Assembly (NCBI GenBank): GCA_027858895.1
Contig: JAQIBX010000069.1
Coordinates: 1-46,767 of the forward strand
DNA from: Desulfuromusa sp.
GTDB taxonomy: Bacteria > Desulfobacterota > Desulfuromonadia > Desulfuromonadales > Geopsychrobacteraceae
DNA length: 46,767 nt
Reading direction: 5' to 3'
Shown: positions 1-9,338 of the stretch, piece by piece
Numbering within the stretch: position 1 is the stretch's first letter
How the letters are laid out: each line of letters begins with the position of its first letter
Notes under the pieces: model-generated
What the model was told of the DNA's origin: nothing
Seen by the model: the letters and a program-made list of their open reading frames with translations, nothing else
The model's database searches: none
Translations under genes and position numbers: made by a program

Positions 1-1523
1 GTAATGGTCAGTCCACTCTCACCACGCAGCAGGGGTCGGGCAGCTTCGGTGAGTTTCAACACCGAATAATTGGCGATATCCTGCTCCAGATAGCCACAAT
101 GGATCAATTGCCGCAACAGGTGACTCCAGTGATCCTGATTCTGTTCACGGCCAATGCCGTAGGTCGAGAGCTGATCATGACGCAAATCAAAAATTCGCTG
201 CGTCTTGGCGCCGCGTAACACTTCTATAACGTGTCCAATCCCAAAACGCTGTCCCACCCGATAGACACACGAAAGAACTTTGCGGGCATCTTCACTGGCA
301 TCGTAACGCTGCGGAGGATTAAGACAGATATCGCAATTAGCACAATCTTCCGCGAGTGTTTCACCGAAATAACCCAATAATGCTCGGCGGCGGCAAGTAC
401 CCGATTCGGCAAAAGCGACCATCGCATTCAGTTTGTGAATTTCGATCCGTTTTTGTTCCGGGTTCCCCCCTTTTTCGATCAAACCCCGGCTGATGGCGAT
501 ATCACCATAACCAAACAGTAACAGGGCTTCGGCGGGCAGACCATCCCGCCCGGCTCGGCCGGTTTCCTGGTAATAACTTTCCAAATTTTTCGGCAGATCG
601 TAATGGACGACAAAGCGAACATTAGGCTTGTCAATTCCCATGCCGAAAGCAACCGTCGCCACCACAATCTGGAGATCATCACGGAGGAAATCTTCCTGAA
701 CCTGCCTCCGTTCAGCGGTCGGCAACCCGGCATGATAAGCGGCCGCCTTTAATCCACCCTGGCGTAATTTTCCAGCAACCTCATCAACCCGTTTACGGCT
801 GAGGCAATAAACGATTCCCGCATCATTGTGGCAATTGTCGAGAAATGCATTCAGTTGCAGATAGGGCTTGGCCTTGTTAATCACGGTATAACGGATATTC
901 GGTCGATCAAAGCTGGCAACCACCTGGCGGGCATTGTGTAAATTCAAATGCTGTAGAATATCGAGGCGGGTCTGCTTTTCAGCAGTTGCCGTCAGGGCAA
1001 CCATCGGTACGCCAGGGAAATAATTGCGCAGTTTCCCTAGGCCGGTATATTCGGGGCGGAAATCGTGCCCCCATTGCGAGACACAGTGGGCTTCATCAAT
1101 GGCAAAGAGGGCAATTTCAAAGGATCGCAATCGTTCCAGAAAATCAGAACTTAATAAACGCTCCGGCGCAACATAAAGCAAGTCAAGTTGACCTGCATGC
1201 AACTGGGCCAAAACCTGACGAGCCTCAACTGCCCCCAGAGATGAATTGTAACAAGCGGCACGAACACCATTAGCATGCAAGGCATCGACCTGATCTTTCA
1301 TCAGCGAAATCAAGGGTGACACGACAATCGCGATACCGCTGCGGTGCAGAGCTGGAAGCTGGAAACAGAGCGACTTGCCGCCGCCGGTCGGCATCAGAAC
1401 AAAAGCATCTTCGCCCTGAATCAAACCGTTAATAATTTCTTCCTGAAAGGGACGAAAAGACTGATAACCAAAAACATCATTTAAGGTCTTGCGAACCGAG
1501 GCCTTTTCTGTGGTGTCTAACAT
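1..1523 (-). CDS. recQ: ATP-dependent DNA helicase RecQ (partial, C-terminus off window)
   Basis: 3'-5' DNA helicase of recombination and replication-fork repair, cytoplasmic. Reading from ATG at 1523, 507 codons are open to the window edge with no stop, so the gene is truncated by the window and not broken. Visible motifs: Walker A TGGGKS at residues 46-51, DEAH at 143-146 within AIDEAHCVSQWGHDFRP, motif VI QETGRAGRDG, and the RecQ-specific zinc cysteines in CRRRALLGYFGE...CANCDIC, followed by a winged-helix RQC region. The C-terminal HRDC domain, if present, lies outside. The upstream gene on the same strand (UbiD-like) ends 184 bp away, with a palindromic repeat between them, so co-transcription is uncertain. 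The motif set is unambiguous for RecQ. Confidence 0.96.
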   Translation of the reverse strand, partial: MLDTTEKASVRKTLNDVFGYQSFRPFQEEIINGLIQGEDAFVLMPTGGGKSLCFQLPALHRSGIAIVVSPLISLMKDQVDALHANGVRAACYNSSLGAVEARQVLAQLHAGQLDLLYVAPERLLSSDFLERLRSFEIALFAIDEAHCVSQWGHDFRPEYTGLGKLRNYFPGVPMVALTATAEKQTRLDILQHLNLHNARQVVASFDRPNIRYTVINKAKPYLQLNAFLDNCHNDAGIVYCLSRKRVDEVAGKLRQGGLKAAAYHAGLPTAERRQVQEDFLRDDLQIVVATVAFGMGIDKPNVRFVVHYDLPKNLESYYQETGRAGRDGLPAEALLLFGYGDIAISRGLIEKGGNPEQKRIEIHKLNAMVAFAESGTCRRRALLGYFGETLAEDCANCDICLNPPQRYDASEDARKVLSCVYRVGQRFGIGHVIEVLRGAKTQRIFDLRHDQLSTYGIGREQNQDHWSHLLRQLIHCGYLEQDIANYSVLKLTEAARPLLRGESGLTI

Positions 1524-1573
1524 TAATTATATCCCGATCAGTATCAATCTTCCGCTTAACTTTAATGAACATT

Positions 1574-1706
1574 CCCCTCGCCATGAGGGAGAGGGTCAGG
1601 GTGAGGGGGGGGGCGACACAGCATGACCCAAATTGTATATTCTCAAATACGTTACCTGGATTCCCCTCATCCGGCCTGCAGCCACCTTCTCCCTCATGGA
1701 GAAGGG
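1574..1706. repeat. Palindromic intergenic repeat (GAGGGAGAGGGT type)
   Basis: Left arm 1574-1608 (CCCTCGCCATGAGGGAGAGG then GGTGAGGGG) is nearly the reverse complement of right arm 1663-1706 (CCCCTCATCCGGC then CTCCCTCATGGAGAAGGG); about 54 bp separate the arms. The left arm ends in a run of nine Gs. I recall very similar GAGGGAGAGGG/CCCTCATCCGGC elements as widespread non-coding repeats in many proteobacteria; that is memory, not a search result. It stops 1 bp before the stop codon of the UbiD-family gene, so its hairpin could act as a 3' end structure for that transcript. A short plus-strand reading frame through it is a by-product of the repeat. Confidence 0.75.
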
Positions 1707-1707
1707 T

Positions 1708-3045
1708 TCATAAAGCATATTCATCCCTGCGTCGCTGCAACAGTTCACGTGTTTGCCGATCTTCTACCACTAGCGACGATGGCGTAACCCCGGTTGCATC
1801 AATCGCAATCCGGCCATTATCCTGATAGATGCGCTGATTCTGCAAACAATTGATGGTCCGCCACCAACTGCTCGAGGCAGAACTTAAATTGATATCCTCA
1901 TCGAGTAAAACCAATAACCGTGAGCGGCTTAAGGGACTCATCTGCCAGAGTGCATAAAGCAGCTCTTTATTGTCCGCCTGCGATTGTGGCTTAACTGCCA
2001 ATAGTGCAACTCCATGAAAAATTGTTTCGAGTGGCATCTGTAAATCACGTATCTGAGGATAATCGATCTTCAACATCTGCCGCAGCAAAATCTCATTCGC
2101 CTTGGCAAGATAGATATTTTCGCTCGGCGGCGGCCCAACGACAGTCGTAGGAAATACCGGTTGGGGTCGATGACGAATGGCCGTGACCTGCATCACCGGG
2201 CAATCTGAGCGTGAAACATATTGCCCACTATGGTTGCCAAATGGCCCTTCGGTCGCAGTCTCACCCGGCATGATTTGCCCTTCAATGACAATCTCAGCAT
2301 CAGCAGGAACCGACAGCGGCTGGCTGAAACCAACGGTGAGCTGCAAATCAGGGGCAAACAAAGCGCGACTGAAGGCAAAATCATCACACCCGTCAGGCAA
2401 GGGTGCCGCAGCGACCCACAGTAAAGCTGGATCTGAACCAAGAATCAGGCTTATCGGCAGAGGCTGTTGCTCTTTTGCTGCAACCGCCAGATGTTCAGCA
2501 GCTCCAGAACCAGGGGCAAAGTTAAGCGCCAGGCGAGCAGAATCGATGAGCTGGGCGCGATACAAACCTAAATTTCTGCGACCAGTTTGCGGATGTTGTG
2601 TCAGCGCCATCGACAAATTAAGGTAACGCCCCCCTTCTCCTGGCCAACTCTGAATTGCAGGGAGATTGGTCAATGCAAAATCAGGGTCAAACTGCAGGTC
2701 TGTTTGCGCGGTTAGAAATGTATTTTCTGTTGTTTTAGTAAACCGCAACCGCTCCGCAACCGAACCAGTTTTCTGCTGGAGCAATGTCTTCAGTTTGTCA
2801 GAAAAATGATCAAAACTAGCAGAATGGAGGAGCAAGCTGGCTCGCTGCGCAGATCCAAAAAGATTTGCCGCTACGGAGAAAGGTGAATTGCTGACTTGCT
2901 CAAATAAGAGAGCATGACCACCGTTATCTTTGGTAAATTCACGGCGACAGAGCGCCGCAAGTTCTAATCTGCTGTTAACGCATGCCTTAACCCTCTTGAG
3001 TTTATCTAGCTCAGATAATTGCTGTAGGTATGCCTGAAAATCCAT
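1708..3045 (-). CDS. UbiD-family (de)carboxylase
   Basis: 445-residue member of the prenylated-FMN-dependent UbiD family, which decarboxylates aromatic or unsaturated acids such as quinone precursors. The family's E-R-E catalytic network is visible: R163 in NLGLYRAQL, E255 in VIEGQI and E266 in the hallmark TEGPFGNHSGQY. It is somewhat shorter than classical UbiD (about 490 residues). A role in ubiquinone or menaquinone-type synthesis is plausible next to a quinone-using complex I operon, but no UbiX flavin prenyltransferase gene is in the window and the substrate cannot be read from sequence. The ribosome site is weak. The gene is separated from nuoN by a terminator and so is probably transcribed independently. 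Family assignment is firm, the pathway is not. Confidence 0.88.
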   Translation of the reverse strand: MDFQAYLQQLSELDKLKRVKACVNSRLELAALCRREFTKDNGGHALLFEQVSNSPFSVAANLFGSAQRASLLLHSASFDHFSDKLKTLLQQKTGSVAERLRFTKTTENTFLTAQTDLQFDPDFALTNLPAIQSWPGEGGRYLNLSMALTQHPQTGRRNLGLYRAQLIDSARLALNFAPGSGAAEHLAVAAKEQQPLPISLILGSDPALLWVAAAPLPDGCDDFAFSRALFAPDLQLTVGFSQPLSVPADAEIVIEGQIMPGETATEGPFGNHSGQYVSRSDCPVMQVTAIRHRPQPVFPTTVVGPPPSENIYLAKANEILLRQMLKIDYPQIRDLQMPLETIFHGVALLAVKPQSQADNKELLYALWQMSPLSRSRLLVLLDEDINLSSASSSWWRTINCLQNQRIYQDNGRIAIDATGVTPSSLVVEDRQTRELLQRRRDEYAL

Positions 3046-3120
3046 CTTAACAGTGTACCCATTTCATTTTCAAAAAGCCAACTGAGAAGGTCTTGTAAAA
3101 ATGGAAGATGGCTAAGCTAA

Positions 3121-3153
3121 AAAAGCCCCTCAGTAAGCTGAAGGGCTTTTTAA
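3121..3153 (-). terminator. Rho-independent terminator of the nuo operon
   Basis: On the minus strand, AAAAGCCC-TTCAG, loop CTTA, CTGAG-GGGCTTTT followed by further Ts lies just after the nuoN stop codon at 3174. The stem is A/T symmetric, so it could also work on the plus strand, but no plus-strand gene ends here. Confidence 0.8.
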
Positions 3154-3173
3154 AACGTTATGCAATATTTTTT

Positions 3174-4634
3174 TTAGAAACCAGCTAACTTCGCCAGCTG
3201 AATTACTGACCCAGGAACGATCCCAAGGTAGAGGACACCAACCACAGAAATAATAATTGAAATTGCAGTTGGGACGTTGATTGTCACCCAGGAAAAATCC
3301 TCTTCAGGGTCTTTAAAGTACATTTGCACCATAACCCGCAGGTAGTAATAGAGAGAGACGGCTGAGTTCAGAACACCCAAGACAGCTAGCCAGATATAGC
3401 CAGCCTTAATTGCACCGGAAAAAATGTAAAACTTACCGATAAAACCAGCAGTTGGCGGCAGGCCCATCAGTGAAAACAGGAAGATCGTGAGAACCACACC
3501 TAGAATCGGCTTCTTGTAGCCAAGCCCGGCAATCCCGTCAAGGGTAAGATTATCCTCACCCTTTTTACCGATCAGAATCAAAACGGCAAAGGCACCCATA
3601 TTCATAAAGGTGTAAACGAGCATGTAGAAGAGAATGGCTGACAGCCCAATTTCATTCCAGGCAACCAAGCCAACCATGGCATAACCAGCATGTGAAATAG
3701 ATGAATATGCCAGCATTCGCTTGAGATCTTTTTGACTTAAAGCAATGAAGTTACCAACCGTCATGGTCAGAACGGCAAGAACCCAGAACAGTGCAGTAAG
3801 CTCGGACTGCAACCCTTCCAGTCCAACGATAGTGACTCGCATCAAAGCTGCAAAAGCTGCGGCCTTGGGACCCGCGCTCATAAATGCAGTAATCGGCGTT
3901 GGTGCCCCCTGATAGACATCAGGGGTCCACATATGAAATGGTGCCGCCGCAATCTTGAAAAGAAAACCAACCAGGAGCAACAACCCGCCGGCAATAAACA
4001 TCGTGTTCATTGCACTGGCTGGGTTTGCCTGAACATAGGCAGCAATTCCATCAATCTTGGTGGTTCCCGTCACCGCATAGAGTAACGCAACACCATAGAG
4101 GAGAAATCCGGTGGAAAAAGCGCCAAGAAAGAAGTATTTTAGACCAGCTTCGTTGGAACGGGTCTGAGTGCGGAAGAATCCAGCCAGCACATAGAGTGAA
4201 ACAGACAGAACCTCTAAACCGAGGAAAATTGTCATCAGGTCGGTTCCTGATGCCATCCACATTGCCCCGGCGGTGGTAAACAGAATCAATGGATAATATT
4301 CGCTGACGGGAAAACCTTCACGCCGCAGGTAATCATCCGACATCAGAATCGTCAAGCCGGCAGCCACTAAGCAGATCATACTGAAGAAGGTGGCAAAGTT
4401 ATCTAACAGGACACTTCCAGCAAATCCCGCTTGCGGGTTATTCCAACCAGACAGCGATACAAACCCCGTAACAACCAGAGCAACGATACTCAGCCAAGCC
4501 ACGTGTGTGGTGCTTCCGCGTTTGGAAAAAACTGAGACCATCAGTAGCACCATGCCAAATACACAGAGTACCAGCGATGGCATAATTGCCTGTAAGTTCA
4601 CATTCTGGATGGCTTCTTGAACCAGATTTTCCAT
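3174..4634 (-). CDS. nuoN: NADH-quinone oxidoreductase subunit N
   Basis: 486-residue antiporter-like membrane subunit of respiratory complex I, one of the three proton-channel subunits. It is hydrophobic throughout with about 14 predicted membrane helices. The conserved channel acid is visible as E141 in FLGLEVLSVSLY and the channel lysine as K227 in FLFKIAAAPFHMWTPDVYQG. The YSSISHAGY segment is typical of NuoN/ND2. It is the last gene of the nuo operon, 48 bp after nuoM, and is followed by a clear terminator. Confidence 0.96.
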   Translation of the reverse strand: MENLVQEAIQNVNLQAIMPSLVLCVFGMVLLMVSVFSKRGSTTHVAWLSIVALVVTGFVSLSGWNNPQAGFAGSVLLDNFATFFSMICLVAAGLTILMSDDYLRREGFPVSEYYPLILFTTAGAMWMASGTDLMTIFLGLEVLSVSLYVLAGFFRTQTRSNEAGLKYFFLGAFSTGFLLYGVALLYAVTGTTKIDGIAAYVQANPASAMNTMFIAGGLLLLVGFLFKIAAAPFHMWTPDVYQGAPTPITAFMSAGPKAAAFAALMRVTIVGLEGLQSELTALFWVLAVLTMTVGNFIALSQKDLKRMLAYSSISHAGYAMVGLVAWNEIGLSAILFYMLVYTFMNMGAFAVLILIGKKGEDNLTLDGIAGLGYKKPILGVVLTIFLFSLMGLPPTAGFIGKFYIFSGAIKAGYIWLAVLGVLNSAVSLYYYLRVMVQMYFKDPEEDFSWVTINVPTAISIIISVVGVLYLGIVPGSVIQLAKLAGF

Positions 4635-4682
4635 CTAACAGCTCCTCGGAACCAGTGTTTATTACAATATTAATTCAAATAC

Positions 4683-6272
4683 TTACTTATGACCGTCTGC
4701 TTGAGTTGCGGGTGTAGCTGAATGTGCTGGAGCATGTGTTTCACTGGTAGCAGGTTCGACGACCGCAACCGGATTGGCGCCCATTTGTATCAGCATCTGC
4801 TCCATCGCCGGGTTCATTTTTGAAAAGAAGGTATTGGGAAAAATACCAATCCAGAAAATAAACAGCAGCAGTGGCAACATAATGATAATTTCTCGGACGG
4901 ATAAATCCTTGAGGTTTTCATTTTTAGGATTAGTCACCTTACCAAACATAACCCGTTGATAAACCCAGAGCATATAGACCGCAGCAAGGATAACGCCGGT
5001 GGTTGCAAAGACTGCGTACCAGCGTAAACTGCTTTGAAATGCCCCCATCAGCGCAAGAAACTCACCAACAAAACCGTTCGTCCCAGGCAGGCCGATAGAG
5101 GAAAAAGTAACGATCATAAAGATGGTTGCAAAGATTGGCATTTTCGTCGCGACGCCACCAAACTCTGTAATCAGACGCGTATGGCGACGCTCATAAAGAA
5201 AGCCGACAATAAGGAAGAGTGCACCGGTCGAAATACCATGGTTGATCATCTGAATCATGCCACCGGCAAGACCCTGCAAGTTCAGTGAAAAAACACCCAG
5301 CATAACAAAACCAAGGTGGGCAACCGATGAGTATGCCACCAGTTTTTTGATGTCATCCTGCATCATCGCCACCAGCGAACCGTAGATAATCCCAACCACA
5401 CTCAAGAAGGCTAAAAAGGGGATAAATGTTGGCAGGGCTTCTGGAAACAACGGCATAGCAAAGCGTACATAGCCGTAAGTTCCCATTTTCAGCAGAACAG
5501 CGGCCAGAATAACTGAACCTGCGGTCGGTGCTTCAGTGTGCGCATCAGGCAACCAGGTATGGAGAGGGAACATTGGGACCTTGATCGCGAAACTGAAACC
5601 AAATGCGAGGAACAACCAGAACTGGGCATTATACGGAAGATCCAGTTTATAAAGTTCCTGGATACCAAACCCGTTCATCGGTGCGCCACTTTGTACCGCA
5701 AAATAGTAGACGAAGATAATTGCGACCAGCATCAACAAGGACCCGACCGCGGTATAGATGAAAAACTTGACCGCTGCATAAATCCGGTTTTGACCGCCCC
5801 AAATACCAATCAGGAAGTACATCGGAATGAGCATCAATTCCCAGAAGATATAAAACAGAAACAGGTCAAGCGAAACGAAGGCACCAAGCATACCGGTTTC
5901 AAGCAGCAACAGCATCGCCATGAAACCTTTGATATTTTTGTCAACGGCATTCCAGGTGGAAAGAACGGTAATCGGCACAATAAAAGTCGTCAACATAACC
6001 AGCCAGAGGCTGATACCATCAACCCCAAGATTGTAATTCATCTGGAAAAAATCGCCGATATTGATCCACTGGTAAAATTCACGATAGTGCATTCCGCCTG
6101 ATGTGGTGAACACATTATCAAACGCCAGGGGCAAGCTGATTGCAAAAGTGATCAATGATACTGCCAGGGTAAACCCTTTAAGCAGCCCACCATTGTCCCG
6201 GGGAAGGAAAAGAAGAACCAGTATCCCCAACAACGGGAAGAAAGTCATAATACTGAGAAGGTAATCAGCCAT
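4683..6272 (-). CDS. nuoM: NADH-quinone oxidoreductase subunit M
   Basis: 529-residue proton-channel subunit of complex I, homologous to mitochondrial ND4. Key channel residues are E145 in FWELMLIPMYFLIG and K231 in AIKVPMFPLHTWLPDAHTEAP, the family hallmark. About 14 membrane helices are expected. The C-terminal tail (about residues 505-529) is a soluble stretch rich in Ala, Thr, Pro and His beyond the usual end, without recognisable motif. It lies 50 bp after nuoL and 48 bp before nuoN in one transcription unit. Confidence 0.96.
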   Translation of the reverse strand: MADYLLSIMTFFPLLGILVLLFLPRDNGGLLKGFTLAVSLITFAISLPLAFDNVFTTSGGMHYREFYQWINIGDFFQMNYNLGVDGISLWLVMLTTFIVPITVLSTWNAVDKNIKGFMAMLLLLETGMLGAFVSLDLFLFYIFWELMLIPMYFLIGIWGGQNRIYAAVKFFIYTAVGSLLMLVAIIFVYYFAVQSGAPMNGFGIQELYKLDLPYNAQFWLFLAFGFSFAIKVPMFPLHTWLPDAHTEAPTAGSVILAAVLLKMGTYGYVRFAMPLFPEALPTFIPFLAFLSVVGIIYGSLVAMMQDDIKKLVAYSSVAHLGFVMLGVFSLNLQGLAGGMIQMINHGISTGALFLIVGFLYERRHTRLITEFGGVATKMPIFATIFMIVTFSSIGLPGTNGFVGEFLALMGAFQSSLRWYAVFATTGVILAAVYMLWVYQRVMFGKVTNPKNENLKDLSVREIIIMLPLLLFIFWIGIFPNTFFSKMNPAMEQMLIQMGANPVAVVEPATSETHAPAHSATPATQADGHK

Positions 6273-6322
6273 GTGGAATCGCTCCTTGTAGCTCTATCGT
6301 AATTCTCTGGCGAACAAATTAA

Positions 6323-8287
6323 CTAAAAAATAAAATAGCCGACGATCACGACTGCGCCGATCACCATGGCCACAGCGTAGTTGTACAGATAACCGGACTG
6401 AGTATAGCGGAGACCGGTTCCAATCCCCTTAACAACCCAGGCACAACCATTCACAACACCATCAACGATTTTAACGTCAATTCCACGCCACAAAAAGGTG
6501 CCGATTTTTTTACACGGATTGACAAAAAGGAAATCGTACAGCTCATCAATATACCACTTATTGAAGATAACCTTGTGGGCAGATGCGAACTTGGCGACAA
6601 ATTGCCCTGGAAGTTCAGGATTCTTGATGTACATCACCCATGCAGTAAAAATACCAACGATCGCAATCGCAACGGAAATTGCCATCAACGTATATTCAGT
6701 GGCATGCGTTCCGTGCGCGTGAATTTCATTCAGGTGCTGTGCCTGTTCAAAAACCGGGGCGAGGAACGCATCGAAACGATTGACCCCACCCAGAATTTTC
6801 GGGACACCAATATAGCCACCAACCACAGCAAAGAAACCGAGGACCATCAATGGAATAGTAATTGTAAAAGGTGATTCAGGAATGTGATCTTTTGCCCTAG
6901 CAGCAGTTTTCTGCTCGCCAAAGAAGGTCATGAAGACCAGACGGAACATATAGAATGCCGTCATGCCAGCAGCCGCAGCGCCAAGAACCCAGAGCATCCA
7001 GTGACCACGTGTCGAACCGAAAGACCACCAGAGAATTTCATCTTTAGAGAAAAATCCAGAGAACAGTGGGATACCAGAAATAGCAATGGTTGACACCAGG
7101 AAGGTAATAAAAGTGATCGGCATCTTTTTCCGCAAGCCACCCATATTACGCATATCCTGCGGATCATCATGCAGATGAGCATGATGGTAGGCATGGTGCA
7201 AACCATGAATGACTGAACCTGAACCGAGGAATAGACATGCCTTGAAAAATGCGTGGGTCATCAAGTGGAAAATACCGGCCGAAAAAGCACCAACACCCAT
7301 CGCCAGAAACATATATCCCAACTGAGAAACGGTTGAATATGCCAGCACTCGCTTGATATCGTTTTGCGCCAAGCCGATCGTTGCCGCAAAAAATGCGGTC
7401 AAGCCACCGACGATAGCAATCGTCATCATGGTTGCCGGTGCCATGGCAAACAGGCCATTCATCCGGGCAATCATATAGACACCAGCAGTCACCATGGTTG
7501 CTGCATGGATCAATGCTGAAACAGGAGTGGGGCCTTCCATCGCATCGGGAAGCCAGGTAAACAATGGAATCTGTGCGGATTTTCCGGTCGCGCCCAAGAA
7601 GAAACAGAGTGTCACAACCGTGATCAGCAAGCCACCTGACTCTAGCAGATGTCCACTCTCAGCAATCTTAACAAAGTTGAGAGTCCATACCCCTTTGTCG
7701 GCCAAAGCCCAGAAGAGGGTTAACAAGCCACAGAGAAAACCAAAATCACCAACCCGGTTGACAATGAAAGCTTTGTTAGCAGCAGTACTGGCACTTTTCT
7801 TTTCGTAGTAATAACCGATCAACAGATAGGAACAGAGGCCAACACCTTCCCAGCCGATAAACATGACCAGCGCATTGCCACCCAAAACCAGCATCAGCAT
7901 GGCAAAAGCAAACAAATTCATGTAACTAAAGAATCGGTAGTAACCCTCTTCACCGTGCATATAGCCGATTGAGTAAAGGTGAATCAGGGTACCGACCCCG
8001 GTCACCACCATGATCATCACTGCTGACAACGGATCCAGTAAAAACTCCCAATTAAGTTGGAAGTTACCGACGTTTATCCAGGATGCCATGACCAGCTCAT
8101 GAACTTTTTCAGTATCACCTATCAGCTTAAATAAATTCTGAGTGGCGACCAAAAAAGAAAGAAACATCAGACCGGTAGCAATACCACCAATCGCTGCTTC
8201 ATTTTTAATCTTCTTGCCGAACAGGCCATTGAAGATTGCCCCGACGAGCGGGAAGAATGGGATGAGCCACAGATTACTGTACATCAA
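6323..8287 (-). CDS. nuoL: NADH-quinone oxidoreductase subunit L
   Basis: 654-residue distal proton-channel subunit of complex I, homologous to ND5. Conserved residues include E147 in FIGWEGVGLCSYLLIG, K236 in GATGKSAQIPLFTWLPDAMEGPTPVSAL and a His-rich loop after GSGSVIHGLHHAYHH. The C-terminal part (about 570-654) fits the long lateral helix plus final membrane helix seen in NuoL. It is separated from nuoK by 201 bp containing a 110-bp palindromic repeat, by far the widest gap in the operon. Confidence 0.96.
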   Translation of the reverse strand: MMYSNLWLIPFFPLVGAIFNGLFGKKIKNEAAIGGIATGLMFLSFLVATQNLFKLIGDTEKVHELVMASWINVGNFQLNWEFLLDPLSAVMIMVVTGVGTLIHLYSIGYMHGEEGYYRFFSYMNLFAFAMLMLVLGGNALVMFIGWEGVGLCSYLLIGYYYEKKSASTAANKAFIVNRVGDFGFLCGLLTLFWALADKGVWTLNFVKIAESGHLLESGGLLITVVTLCFFLGATGKSAQIPLFTWLPDAMEGPTPVSALIHAATMVTAGVYMIARMNGLFAMAPATMMTIAIVGGLTAFFAATIGLAQNDIKRVLAYSTVSQLGYMFLAMGVGAFSAGIFHLMTHAFFKACLFLGSGSVIHGLHHAYHHAHLHDDPQDMRNMGGLRKKMPITFITFLVSTIAISGIPLFSGFFSKDEILWWSFGSTRGHWMLWVLGAAAAGMTAFYMFRLVFMTFFGEQKTAARAKDHIPESPFTITIPLMVLGFFAVVGGYIGVPKILGGVNRFDAFLAPVFEQAQHLNEIHAHGTHATEYTLMAISVAIAIVGIFTAWVMYIKNPELPGQFVAKFASAHKVIFNKWYIDELYDFLFVNPCKKIGTFLWRGIDVKIVDGVVNGCAWVVKGIGTGLRYTQSGYLYNYAVAMVIGAVVIVGYFIF

Positions 8288-8372
8288 ACTCTCCTATAAG
8301 CTGAAACACCATTTAAAAGTGGAAATAACTACCACTATATTGATGCACTTACAAATTTTGTGCGGTGGCTAA

Positions 8373-8482
8373 GCAAAAATTTCGTCCTACAAGGCACAGT
8401 GGTTTTTCAGGGGTGAAGTCATACGTAGTGTATGTCGAGATCCTGAAAAATTTCTGAAACGTAGTAGGTCGGACTTTTTGCA
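8373..8482. repeat. 110-bp imperfect palindrome inside the nuo operon
   Basis: Left arm 8373-8410 (GCAAAAATTTCGTCCTAC... to TTTTTCAGG) and right arm 8443-8482 (CCTGAAAAATTTCTG ... GGTCGGACTTTTTGC) are imperfect inverted copies around a centre near 8427, where ATACGTAGTGTAT sits. It can fold into one long hairpin in the nuo transcript between nuoK and nuoL. It resembles intergenic repeats I recall from Desulfuromonadales genomes (GCAAAAAGTCCGACC...), which a genome-wide search would settle. It contains no supported reading frame. Confidence 0.75.
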
Positions 8483-8488
8483 ACGCCA

Positions 8489-8791
8489 TCACCACTTGAG
8501 CATATTGAAATCATCAACATCGATTGAATCACTATTGCGAAAGAATGCAATCATCAACGCTAAACCTACAGCTGCTTCAGCTGCAGCAACCGTCATAACA
8601 AAGAATACAAAAATCTGACCGTCCATATTGCCAACATGACGCGACACAGCAATAAAGGTCAAATTCACCGAATTGAGCATCACCTCAATGCACATAAAAA
8701 TAACAATGGCATTCTTTCGGGTGAGCACCCCAAAGGTCCCAATAGAAAACAAGATGGCACTCAACAACATGTAGTGATTTACGGTAATCAT
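8489..8791 (-). CDS. nuoK: NADH-quinone oxidoreductase subunit K
   Basis: 100-residue, three-helix membrane subunit of complex I (ND4L homologue). The start is taken at 8791 (MITVNHYMLLSAILFSIG), because GGGAG lies about 7 nt upstream and the length then matches the family; an open extension to 8848 would overlap nuoJ and has no homology. The conserved membrane glutamates are in CIEVMLNSVNL and AAAEAAVGLALM. The nuoJ stop lies 25 bp upstream. It is followed by the 201-bp gap with the palindrome. Confidence 0.95.
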   Translation of the reverse strand: MITVNHYMLLSAILFSIGTFGVLTRKNAIVIFMCIEVMLNSVNLTFIAVSRHVGNMDGQIFVFFVMTVAAAEAAVGLALMIAFFRNSDSIDVDDFNMLKW

Positions 8792-8816
8792 GGTCAATCT
8801 CCCGAGTGGAACTCGA

Positions 8817-9320
8817 TTAAACTTCGCGCTTTGAGAGGATAACTGCACCGACTATTGCAACCAGCAACAAGATCGAGGCAATTTCAAAGGGGAGCAAAAA
8901 GTCAACAAACATAGCTTTACCAATCAGTTCGGTGTGGCCATAACTCGATATCACTTCACTAGTGACATCACCACCGATACCTGTCGCTTCACCGGCTCTG
9001 ACCATATATGTGGTGATCAGCAGCACCAGCGCAGAAAGAAACCCACTCGTAGCTAAGCCATGTGAATAACGGGTCTTAACTGTCAAGCCAAGATTCAACA
9101 ACATGATGACAAAAACGATCAGCACCATAATTGCACCGGCATAAACCATAATTTGAATAGCGGCCATGAAGGGAGATTCCAGCATGACATAGAACACCGC
9201 CAGACAAAGAAAAGTAGTCACCAGATTCAGTGCACTGTTGACTGGATTTCGACACTTCGTAACAAAAAAAGCCGAAAGAATCGCAACCGTTGCAGTGAGG
9301 TAAAAAAGAATGGCTTCCAT
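8817..9320 (-). CDS. nuoJ: NADH-quinone oxidoreductase subunit J
   Basis: 167-residue membrane subunit of complex I (ND6 homologue) with about five membrane helices. The segment QIMVYAGAIMVLIVFVIMLL contains the family's conserved VYAGAIxVLFxFVIMLL signature, corresponding to the helix with the pi-bulge that moves during turnover. It sits 18 bp after nuoI and 25 bp before nuoK, in the standard order I-J-K. Confidence 0.95.
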   Translation of the reverse strand: MEAILFYLTATVAILSAFFVTKCRNPVNSALNLVTTFLCLAVFYVMLESPFMAAIQIMVYAGAIMVLIVFVIMLLNLGLTVKTRYSHGLATSGFLSALVLLITTYMVRAGEATGIGGDVTSEVISSYGHTELIGKAMFVDFLLPFEIASILLLVAIVGAVILSKREV

Positions 9321-9338
9321 GATAACTTGAGCTCCTTC

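Noticed and set aside
1565-1825. Plus-strand 86-codon frame across the recQ/UbiD gap
   Set aside because: It reads through the palindromic repeat and then antisense to the UbiD-family gene; no ribosome site or protein family.
2177-2626. Plus-strand 149-codon frame antisense to the UbiD-family gene
   Set aside because: Ser/Pro/Ala-rich antisense shadow of a gene with clear catalytic motifs.
5538-6101. Plus-strand 187-codon frame antisense to nuoM
   Set aside because: Highly charged composition mirrors the hydrophobic codons of nuoM; no independent start signal.
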